From the NCBI GenBank assembly GCA_016125495.1, contig WGLQ01000001.1, forward strand, positions 1-64,000: 64,000 nt of DNA, read 5' to 3'. The position numbers were made by a program, and so were the translations under genes. Shown piece after piece: positions 8,095 through 15,516 of the stretch. The notes beneath the pieces are model-generated. The model was given only the letters and a program-made list of their open reading frames with translations, had not been told where the DNA came from and searched no databases. Position 1 is the first letter of the stretch. Every line of letters begins with the position of its first letter. The DNA comes from Hyphomicrobiales bacterium (GTDB lineage: Bacteria; Pseudomonadota; Alphaproteobacteria; Rhizobiales; RI-29).

Positions 8095-9366
8095 CTAAAT
8101 CCCGAAAACCGCGCCCTGCGTGCGGGCGAGATAGGCATCCATCATGAGCAGCGGATTGTCCTTGAGCCGCTCCTTCCAATGCCCGAGGCGGACCCGCGTC
8201 TGGATCAACCCGCGCAGCACGCCGACATGCTGGGTGAGACCGAGCGCCAGAGCCCCGACCAGCACGTCGCCTTCGAACGACAGTCGGATGTAGCGGAACC
8301 GCTCCGGGTCCGAGAGGACCGCCGTCTCACCGCCCGCGACCCCGTCCCACTGGCCGAACGATGACGAGATGAGGCCGAGCGTGTTCAAGACGTTCATCGA
8401 AAGGCTGCCGCGATAGCGGGTCGGCCGCCCCGTCATGTTGAGCGCCGCGACGCGGCCGTGATCCGCTGCTGTCGGCTGGATGGCGTGGATCTGGTGAGCG
8501 CCGGTTGAAAAATCGAAGCCTTCCGCGACATCGCCCGCCGCATAGACGCCGGGCACGTTCGTGGCGAGATGGTCATCGACGATCACCCCGGTGCCGGTGG
8601 CGATGCCGCTACCGTCGAGGAACGCCGTGTTGGGCCGGACACCTGTCGCGCAAACGACGAGGTCGGCATCGAGCGCCCCGCCGTCGGCGAGCGCGAGCCG
8701 CAATCCACCGCCCTGCCTTTCGATTCCGACAATGCGCGTGCCGGTACGCACCGCAACGCCCTTGCCTTCGCACCAGCGCTTGATCATGTCGCCGCCGGCG
8801 CGGTCCATCATGCGCGGCACCATGCGGTCTTCCATCTCGACGACCGTCAGCGCGACACCGCGCGCCGCCAACGCCTCGAGCACGATGCAACCGATGAACC
8901 CGGCGCCCATCAGGACCACGCGCGCCCCGGGCCGCGTTGCGGCGGCGATGCGCCGCGCGTCGGCGAGCGTCCAACAATTCTCGATGCCATCGAGATCCAT
9001 ACCCGGGATTGGTGGCCGCGTGGCGCGCGACCCGGTTGCGATCAGCAGGCTGCGGTATCCGAGCACGCCTCCGTTCTCGAGCGTAACGGTCCTTGTCGCC
9101 GTATCCACATTCGTGGCGCGCCCGCGGCGAACCGCGATCCCCAGCCCATCGAAATGCCCCGGCTTGCGGCGCAGCCACGTGCCGTCCTCGCCGATGTCCT
9201 CCGCCAGCAGGTAGGGCAGCGCCATCCGCGAATAGGGCGGCTCGGGTTCGTCACCGACCAGCACCACCGCATGCGCCGGGTCGATCTCGCGCAGCGCTTC
9301 GGCCGCAACGACCCCAGCCGGGCCCGCGCCGAGCACGACGTATGGGGCTGTCTCATTCATCGCCAT
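8095..9366 (-). CDS. aorC: FAD/NAD(P)-dependent oxidoreductase, AorC-like subunit
   Basis: This 423-residue pyridine-nucleotide-disulfide-type flavoprotein has an N-terminal FAD-binding Rossmann motif (VVLGAGPAGVVAAEAL, starting near residue 9). A second, NAD(P)H-binding motif (VVLMGAGFIGCIVLEAL) lies near residue 150, and an FAD-contacting VYAAGDVAEG block near residue 280. The ATG at 9366 is chosen because ggaggtgg precedes it at about 9 bases; a second ATG lies two codons later and the frame is open to 9438. It sits between the AOR catalytic gene and the moaD-like gene. By analogy with AorC it would pass electrons between the Fe-S subunit and NAD(H). Confidence 0.82.
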   Translation of the reverse strand: MAMNETAPYVVLGAGPAGVVAAEALREIDPAHAVVLVGDEPEPPYSRMALPYLLAEDIGEDGTWLRRKPGHFDGLGIAVRRGRATNVDTATRTVTLENGGVLGYRSLLIATGSRATRPPIPGMDLDGIENCWTLADARRIAAATRPGARVVLMGAGFIGCIVLEALAARGVALTVVEMEDRMVPRMMDRAGGDMIKRWCEGKGVAVRTGTRIVGIERQGGGLRLALADGGALDADLVVCATGVRPNTAFLDGSGIATGTGVIVDDHLATNVPGVYAAGDVAEGFDFSTGAHQIHAIQPTAADHGRVAALNMTGRPTRYRGSLSMNVLNTLGLISSSFGQWDGVAGGETAVLSDPERFRYIRLSFEGDVLVGALALGLTQHVGVLRGLIQTRVRLGHWKERLKDNPLLMMDAYLARTQGAVFGI

Positions 9367-9459
9367 CGCATTCCACCTCCGCGCGCCACCGAAAGCAGCA
9401 CCGCCCGGCACCTCTAGCGGCACCGCCGGCACAAGCATCGGCTCGAGCCGCGCCTCACC

Positions 9460-11301
9460 TCAGTTGGCACCCTGGCGCGCGGCGATCCCGAGGCGCGACA
9501 GCGTATCCGCCGACGGCACGCCCTCGCCGGTCCAGCCGCGCAGCGCGTAATATTCCGGAATCATGCGGTCGATCTCGGCGATCTGGCCCTTTGCCGTTCC
9601 CGATGGCGCCGGCGCCGTCTTGAGGCGCACGGGCAAATCATCGTCCGCCCGGGTAAACCCGGCCTCGAGGTTGTAGAGCCGCTCGAGCGTGAAGATTCGC
9701 TCTCCCGTCTCGCGAAAGCGGTCGGCCGTCCACTTGCTCTCGCAGGCGGCGTCCAGCTGGCTCACGTATCGATCGACACCCATGCCGATCGTGAAGAGGC
9801 AGAGCCCGGTCGAATCGACCGATGCACCGACGTCCTGGCTGCGCTTGCAGGAGTCCGCCTTGCCGGCACCTGTCTGGTCCTCCATGTCCTGCTCGAAGAC
9901 ATCGTGGCGCATGTGGCAGGCGCCCCGGTTCGAGGTCGCATATCCGAGGCCCATGCCCTGTAGGGCCCGGGGGTCGTAGCCGGGGAACTCCTGGCCTTTC
10001 ACTCCCATGAAGAGATCGGGCCGCCCGTATTTTTCGCAGAGCCGCTTGGAGCCGAGCGCCAGCACCTGCCCGAAGCCTTCGAAGAGCCCGGTCTTTTCCG
10101 CCATGATGGTGAGCGCCTCGGCGTTACCGAATTTGAGTTCGACGCCGCCGGTCTCCTCCTTGCTGATGAGACCGAGCCCATAGAGTTCCATCGCCGCCGC
10201 CAGCGTCACGCCGAACGAAATCGGGTCCATCCCGTGCTCGTTCATCAGGAAGTTGGCGAAGGTCAGTGCATCGATGTCGTCGATCCCGCAGGCCGGCCCG
10301 AACGCGAATGCGGTCTCGTATTCGAGACCGCCCGAGGCGTGCCGGTATTTCGGCCGGTTGACGATCGTGAAGTGGTTCGCGTCGATGTGCGCGATGCGGC
10401 CACAGGCGATGGTGCACCCGAAGCAGGCCTTGTTGGTCAGCAGGTTGACATGCCCGTTGGCCTTCGGTTCACGCATGGCCCGTGCTCCGACCTTGTCCGC
10501 GCCTTCGAACTGGACCTCGAGGAAGTTGCGGGTCGGCAGGCCACCGAACTGCTGCATGGTGCCCAACATCGCCTGGGTGCCGTGCTTGGTGAGGCTCTTG
10601 CGACCATTGTCGGCGGCGAGAAAGGCGTTCGCTTCGCCGACCGCCTCCATGAACCGCTTGGGATCGGCAACGCGCACCCCCTTGGTGCCATGGGCCGCGA
10701 CCGCCTTGAGATTCTTCGAGCCCATCACGGCGCCGACGCCCGAGCGCCCGGCCGCCCGATGCAGGTCGTTGACCACGCAGGCGTAGTACACCCCACGTTC
10801 ACCGGCGACCCCGATGCTCGCGACCTTCAGCTGCGGGTTCTGGTGACGCACGCGCAGCCACTCCTCCGTGAACCACACGGTCTGGCCCCAGATTTCATCG
10901 GCCGGCAGAAGCCGGACATCGTCGTCCTCGATGTGGAGATAGACCGGGCTTGGCGAGCGGCCCTCGATGATGAGGAGGTCGTAGCCGGCATACTTGAGCT
11001 GCGCGCCGAACTTGCCGCCCGAGTTGGAGCAGGCGATGGCGTTCGTCAGCGGCCCCTTGGTGACCACCGCATAGCGCCCGCTGGTCGAGGCCATCGTTCC
11101 CGTGAGTGGCCCAGTCGCGAAGATCAGGACGTTCTCCGGACTCATTGGATCGGTCTTGGGATCCATCATTTCATAGAGATACTTCGTGGCGAGCCCGCGC
11201 TCGCCCATGTAGTCCTCGCGCCACTCCTCGTTGAGCGGCTCCGACCACACCTTGCCCTTCGTCAGATCGACCCGGAGCACCTTGTTCTGATAGCCGCTCA
11301 T
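9460..11301 (-). CDS. aorB: Aldehyde ferredoxin oxidoreductase, tungsten catalytic subunit
   Basis: The product of 613 residues has the standard length and architecture of the AOR family. These enzymes oxidise aldehydes to carboxylic acids, reversibly in some cases, at a tungsto-bispterin centre. Cluster ligands are visible as C293-x2-C296-x3-C300 plus C501 in the DSTGLC block. Pterin-binding signatures include AGRSGVGAVMGSKNLKA near residue 184 and GLGYATSNRGACHMR near residue 451. The ATG at 11301 has a clear site (ggagag) 6 bases upstream, whereas the open frame runs to 11409. It lies between the polyferredoxin and flavoprotein genes, forming an AorABC-type enzyme. Aldehyde substrate unknown. 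Confidence 0.92.
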   Translation of the reverse strand: MSGYQNKVLRVDLTKGKVWSEPLNEEWREDYMGERGLATKYLYEMMDPKTDPMSPENVLIFATGPLTGTMASTSGRYAVVTKGPLTNAIACSNSGGKFGAQLKYAGYDLLIIEGRSPSPVYLHIEDDDVRLLPADEIWGQTVWFTEEWLRVRHQNPQLKVASIGVAGERGVYYACVVNDLHRAAGRSGVGAVMGSKNLKAVAAHGTKGVRVADPKRFMEAVGEANAFLAADNGRKSLTKHGTQAMLGTMQQFGGLPTRNFLEVQFEGADKVGARAMREPKANGHVNLLTNKACFGCTIACGRIAHIDANHFTIVNRPKYRHASGGLEYETAFAFGPACGIDDIDALTFANFLMNEHGMDPISFGVTLAAAMELYGLGLISKEETGGVELKFGNAEALTIMAEKTGLFEGFGQVLALGSKRLCEKYGRPDLFMGVKGQEFPGYDPRALQGMGLGYATSNRGACHMRHDVFEQDMEDQTGAGKADSCKRSQDVGASVDSTGLCLFTIGMGVDRYVSQLDAACESKWTADRFRETGERIFTLERLYNLEAGFTRADDDLPVRLKTAPAPSGTAKGQIAEIDRMIPEYYALRGWTGEGVPSADTLSRLGIAARQGAN

Positions 11302-11368
11302 GCGTTTCTCTCCAGCCTCGTTGGCTTCGGCGCGCCGCGCCGTCGGTCGAATTGCGTTCTGTCCGGGC

Positions 11369-11848
11369 TCAGGCGCCACCGGCCGGCCGGCCGTGCCCGG
11401 AAACTGCATGCGCCTTCATGCGCTCGTAGCCGAGCCACGCGGCGTCGACATACGTGATCGCCTCGGTCGGACAGGCGCTCGCGCACGCCGGGTTGCCGCC
11501 ACAGAGGTCGCACTTGATCACTTTCCCACTGTCCGGATTGTAGTTCACGGTGCCGAACGGACATGCGATCGTGCACACTTTGCAACCGACGCACACGCTG
11601 TCGTTGACCTCCATGGCTCCGGTAAGGGAGTTCTGCGTGATCGCTTCGACCGGGCAGGCGTGCATGCACCAGGCCTCGGCGCATTGCGTGCACGTATAGG
11701 GGATGGCTTTCAGGCCGTGCTCGAACTCGAAGATCTTGATCCGCGACTTGGCCGGATTGAACACCCCTTCGTTCTCGAACGAGCACGCCATCTCGCACTG
11801 CAGACAGCCCGTGCATTTCTCCGGATCGATCAGCAACGCCTTTTGCAT
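11369..11848 (-). CDS. aorA: Polyferredoxin subunit with four 4Fe-4S sites, AorA-like
   Basis: This 159-residue protein has sixteen cluster-type cysteines in four sets: C12/15/18/22, C53/56/61/65, C86/89/92/96 and C113/116/122/126. It is thus an electron-wire ferredoxin of the DmsB/HycB type. It is the first gene of the aor operon, 67 bases ahead of the catalytic gene. In Aromatoleum, AorA protomers stack into filaments that carry electrons to one AorC subunit; whether this one does so is untested. The ATG at 11848 is supported by a gggaag site and by the CxxC pattern starting close behind. A direct repeat GTATGCT (11850-11856 and 11861-11867) lies right before the start. Confidence 0.88.
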   Translation of the reverse strand: MQKALLIDPEKCTGCLQCEMACSFENEGVFNPAKSRIKIFEFEHGLKAIPYTCTQCAEAWCMHACPVEAITQNSLTGAMEVNDSVCVGCKVCTIACPFGTVNYNPDSGKVIKCDLCGGNPACASACPTEAITYVDAAWLGYERMKAHAVSGHGRPAGGA

Positions 11849-12077
11849 GGTATGCTTCCCGTATGCTCGCGCGGGCCCACCGGCACCCGACTTTCGTCGC
11901 GCACAATGCCCCGATTGTCGCCCTGCCGTCCACCCCCTCCCGCCGGCGCGCTGCCGGCCCTGCCAACACCGTTGCGGCGGGCCCCGGGATCGTCTGATAT
12001 GGCGCTCGGACCAGGCCCCTGGCCCACGGCGACGACCGATGCCGGGGGTGCAACAGGGCCCCGGCGAGGAGTTCGCG

Positions 12078-13043
12078 ATGACCGCTACGACGCCAAACGA
12101 CCCGGAGGTGTTGGACTTCATCGAACGCACCGCGGCCTTCTACGCGGCAGGCCAGCCCGCGATCGGCATTGCCCAGATGCGCGCCGCCTATGCCGAGGTC
12201 TGCCGAAGCTTCTACGCCGGTCGCCCCGCGGGCATGGCGGTGCGCGACGAGCGGATCGCCGGACCCTCGGGCCTCACCATCCCCTTGCGGCATTATCGCC
12301 CCGACCGGTCCGCTCCGGCGGCGGCGGGTGCCAGGGCCGGCGTGCACGTCCTCTACATGCACGGCGGGGGCTTCATACTTGGCGATCTCGACAGCCACGA
12401 CGACGTCTGTGCCGAGCTTGCGGACGGGAGTGGCCTTCCATTGACCTCGGTCGACTACCGTCTCGCGCCCGAGCACCTCTATCCCGCCGCCATCGACGAC
12501 AGCTTTTCGGCCTATCGCCACCTGCTCGCTGCGGGTGCCCGCGGCATCATCGTCGCTGGCGACAGTGCGGGAGCCAACCTCGCCGCCGCCGTCTCGCTCC
12601 GGGCTCGGCGTGAAGGCGTGGCGATGCCGCTCGCCCAGCTGTTGATCTACCCCTGCCTCGGTGCGCGCCCCATCGGCGGCTCATACGAGGAAAACGCAGC
12701 CGCTCCGATCCTTTCGACCGCCGGCTGCCGGTTCTATTTCGCGACCTACACGGCCCGCGAAGACTGGGACCACGAGCCGGACGAGGACCTCGCCCCGCTC
12801 GCGGCCCGCGATTTCACTGGTCTGCCGCCGACGTGGATGACGTCGGCGGGGTTCGATCCCTTGCGCGATGATGCCGAGAATTATGCAAGGGCCCTTGCGG
12901 CCGCCCGCGTGCCCTGCGTCTGGCGCAACGAGCCGCAATTGGTGCACGGCTACCTTCGCGCCCGCCATTCCTCGCGGGTGGCCGGGGCGAGCTTTGCCTT
13001 CATGACGGGAGCGCTCGCCGAAGCGGCTCGCCTCGCAAGCTGA
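12078..13043 (+). CDS. Alpha/beta hydrolase fold-3 (hormone-sensitive-lipase family) esterase
   Basis: The 321-residue cytosolic enzyme belongs to the hormone-sensitive lipase (HSL) group of carboxylesterases. It shows the oxyanion-hole motif HGGGF (near residue 95), the nucleophile elbow GDSAG (near 163), a likely catalytic Asp in the SAGFDPLRDD block (near 260) and a catalytic His in LVHGYL (near 292). The ATG at 12078 follows gcgaggag at 6 bases; longer starts lack support. It is divergent from the aor operon and ends only three bases from the convergent algA/manC gene. The substrate, presumably a short-chain acyl ester, cannot be specified. Confidence 0.88.
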   Translation: MTATTPNDPEVLDFIERTAAFYAAGQPAIGIAQMRAAYAEVCRSFYAGRPAGMAVRDERIAGPSGLTIPLRHYRPDRSAPAAAGARAGVHVLYMHGGGFILGDLDSHDDVCAELADGSGLPLTSVDYRLAPEHLYPAAIDDSFSAYRHLLAAGARGIIVAGDSAGANLAAAVSLRARREGVAMPLAQLLIYPCLGARPIGGSYEENAAAPILSTAGCRFYFATYTAREDWDHEPDEDLAPLAARDFTGLPPTWMTSAGFDPLRDDAENYARALAAARVPCVWRNEPQLVHGYLRARHSSRVAGASFAFMTGALAEAARLAS

Positions 13044-13046
13044 GCC

Positions 13047-14522
13047 TCAGGCTTTGGCCGGTTCGGCGCCTTCCGTCGTCACCCGCGAATAAATATCCTC
13101 GAAGCGGATGATATCGTCCTCGCCGAGATAGGCTCCCGACTGCACCTCGATCATATGCACCGGGATCTTGCCCGGGTTCTCGAGGCGATGTACCGCTCCG
13201 ACCGGCACGTAGGCCGACTCGTTCTCCGTGATCGTCTTTGCATAGTCGCCGACCGTCACGCGCGCCGTGCCCGAGACCACCACCCAGTGCTCGGAGCGAT
13301 GCATGTGGCTCTGCAGGGAGAGCTTGCCGCCCGGCTTCACCATGATCCGCTTCACCTGGTAGCGGTTTCCGATGCTGAGCCGCTCGTACCAGCCCCATGG
13401 CCGGTGGCAGCGCGGATGCATCGTCACCTCCTCGCGGCCCTGGCGCTGCAACGCCGCGACCAGCTTGCCGACGTCCTGGGCGTCCTTGCGCGGCAACACC
13501 AGCACGACGTCGTGCGTCGCGATCACGCAGATGTCTTCCACCCCGAGCGCCGCGATCGCGGGGCCCGTCGTATAGAGCAGACTGTTGCGCGCCTCGTGCA
13601 CCATGACGTCGCCATTGACGACGTTTCCGTTGCGGTCCTGGCGGCCGCGATCGCAGCCGTTGGCCCACACGGCGTCCCACGCCCCGAGGTCGCTCCAGCC
13701 CGCTTCGAGCGGCACAGTCAGGATATTGCCGACGTGCTCCATGATCGCATGGTCGACGGAGATACTCGGGCAAGCGCGCAACGGCGCCATCGCCAGTTCC
13801 GTGGTGCCCCCATCGACCCGCCCAGCCTCGAGCGCACGCTCGACCGCCCGCAGAACCTCCGGCGCATGCGTGCGGAATGCGTCCAGCATGGCCCGGGCGG
13901 AAAAGAGGAACATCCCCGAATTCCAGAAATGCCGACCATCGGCCAGAAAGCGTTTTGCGATCTTGAGGTCCGGCTTTTCGGTGAAGCGGGCAACGGCGAG
14001 CGGCCCGGCCGGCGCTCCATCGAGCGCTGTGCGCTCGACCTCGATGTAGCCGAACCCGGTCGCCGGATGATCCGGCACGATGCCGAAGGTGACGATCGCT
14101 CCGCGCTGTGCCGCCTCGACCCCGGCCGCAACGCCCCGCCCGAAGGCCGCGACGTCACGTATCACATGGTCCGAGGGCACCAGCAGTACGACACCGTTGG
14201 GATCGTCACGATAGCCGAGCAGCGCCGCCGTTGCCGCCGCGGCCGCCGTATTTCGCCCGATCGGCTCGAGGACGAGGTGATGCGCGTTCGCGCCGATCTC
14301 GGAGAGCTGATCGCGAAAGATGAATTGATGCTCGAGGGCGCCGATCAGGCTCACGCGGCCGACCTCGACCTCGGCGAGGCGCTTTACGGTCTGCTGGAAG
14401 AGGCTGCCATCACCGAACAGATCGAGGAACTGCTTCGGCATCGCCCGGCGCGAAAGGGGCCAAAGTCGCGTGCCGGTTCCACCCGACATGATGAACGCCT
14501 GAACTCGCGAAAGCCCACTCAT
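13047..14522 (-). CDS. algA: Mannose-1-phosphate guanylyltransferase / mannose-6-phosphate isomerase
   Basis: This bifunctional cytosolic enzyme (491 residues) makes mannose-6-phosphate from fructose-6-phosphate and GDP-mannose from mannose-1-phosphate. The N-terminal nucleotidyltransferase shows the MSGGTGTRLWPLSR signature at residues 12-25 and the FTEKPD block near 180. The C-terminal cupin isomerase domain (from about 345) has the HMHRSEHW metal-site motif near 400. It belongs to the AlgA/ManC/XanB family. It is the last gene of the alginate-type locus and would supply GDP-mannose to AlgD. The start at 14522 is uncertain: a later ATG (14489) begins exactly at the conserved motif. Its product could also feed the neighbouring exopolysaccharide cluster. 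Confidence 0.92.
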   Translation of the reverse strand: MSGLSRVQAFIMSGGTGTRLWPLSRRAMPKQFLDLFGDGSLFQQTVKRLAEVEVGRVSLIGALEHQFIFRDQLSEIGANAHHLVLEPIGRNTAAAAATAALLGYRDDPNGVVLLVPSDHVIRDVAAFGRGVAAGVEAAQRGAIVTFGIVPDHPATGFGYIEVERTALDGAPAGPLAVARFTEKPDLKIAKRFLADGRHFWNSGMFLFSARAMLDAFRTHAPEVLRAVERALEAGRVDGGTTELAMAPLRACPSISVDHAIMEHVGNILTVPLEAGWSDLGAWDAVWANGCDRGRQDRNGNVVNGDVMVHEARNSLLYTTGPAIAALGVEDICVIATHDVVLVLPRKDAQDVGKLVAALQRQGREEVTMHPRCHRPWGWYERLSIGNRYQVKRIMVKPGGKLSLQSHMHRSEHWVVVSGTARVTVGDYAKTITENESAYVPVGAVHRLENPGKIPVHMIEVQSGAYLGEDDIIRFEDIYSRVTTEGAEPAKA

Positions 14523-14593
14523 ACCTCGAATTCCCCCGGCCCGATCAACGACGATCCAACGGGGCCTTATGACGGGTCAAGGCTAATGTTCCG

Positions 14594-15442
14594 TTACTCG
14601 GCGGATTCCTCCCCGGTCGCCGGCAGATCGATGCGGATCTCGGAAAGCAGCACGCGCGTATCGCGGGGCGCCGCCCACTCTCGGCTCTTGCCGCCATAAA
14701 AGACGTCGATCGCAACGCCGTCGATGCCGACCCCTTCGCCCGCGATCACCAGGCCCTCGCGCCGCACGACCTCGACGCCGTCGATCAGGACCCGAACGAG
14801 GCCGTCGCGCTGACCCGGCCGCTCGAGACGCACCTCCTCGCTCACCGCCACCCAGCGCCCGCGCGGAAAACGCCAGGCGCCGCGCGCGATGCTCGCGCCG
14901 CGCCCCACCGGATGTCCCGGGACATACGCGTAGATTTCCCCCCGCCCCCCACGCCGCCACATGAGCCGCAGCGAGAATCCGCGCCCGAGCTCGGCCGCCC
15001 GCCCCCCGGTCGGGGCGTCCCCGCCGATGAAGCCGGGCAGCTTGCCGCCGAGCGCGAACTCGAAATCGTGTGGAAGATGAAGTTGGTAGCTGAGGCAGGC
15101 CCGTCGCGCGCCCGCGAGGCCGCCCGGCCGCCAGCGCAGCCCGATGCCGCCGCGCGGCGCCTGCCGGTTGCCCGGATTGATCGAGCCCTCCGGCAGCAGG
15201 ATGGAAAGCACGCCCCCCGCTCCGACCGAAGCCGTCTGACCGAGACCCCAGCCCGAAAGTTCACCCCGCATTGGCTGCAGCGGGTCGAATTGCAGCGTGT
15301 GAGCCGGCACGAAGCCGCAGGCGCCCGAAATGATCCCCGACGCTACCACCGGACGAGCAAAGACCACGAGCCCGGCGAGCAGCACGAAATGCCCGAGAGC
15401 GAGGCGCGCATCCCGCCATTGCACCATGGTGCGCAATATCAT
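14594..15442 (-). CDS. Exported PL14-type polysaccharide lyase-like protein
   Basis: A protein of about 282 residues starts with a signal peptide (hydrophobic stretch LGHFVLLAGLVVFA, cleavage near ARPVVA-SG), so it acts in the periplasm or outside. The mature part resembles family PL14-type beta-jelly-roll lyases: GGKLPGFIGG near residue 128, GFSLRLMWRR near 151, GEIYAYVPGH near 164, a DGLVRVLIDG strand and DVFYGG near 250. PL14 members cleave alginate or glucuronan. Located inside the alginate-type locus, it may take the housekeeping part played by AlgL in Pseudomonas; this is inference. Start codons at 15442 and 15427 are both possible and neither has a strong ribosome site. Confidence 0.65.
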   Translation of the reverse strand: MILRTMVQWRDARLALGHFVLLAGLVVFARPVVASGIISGACGFVPAHTLQFDPLQPMRGELSGWGLGQTASVGAGGVLSILLPEGSINPGNRQAPRGGIGLRWRPGGLAGARRACLSYQLHLPHDFEFALGGKLPGFIGGDAPTGGRAAELGRGFSLRLMWRRGGRGEIYAYVPGHPVGRGASIARGAWRFPRGRWVAVSEEVRLERPGQRDGLVRVLIDGVEVVRREGLVIAGEGVGIDGVAIDVFYGGKSREWAAPRDTRVLLSEIRIDLPATGEESAE

Positions 15443-15516
15443 CTGCCGGGACGCCACACGACGACGCGGACCTGATGCCCCCACAACCAGGTCCGCGCCG
15501 GCGTCCACGAGGTGCC

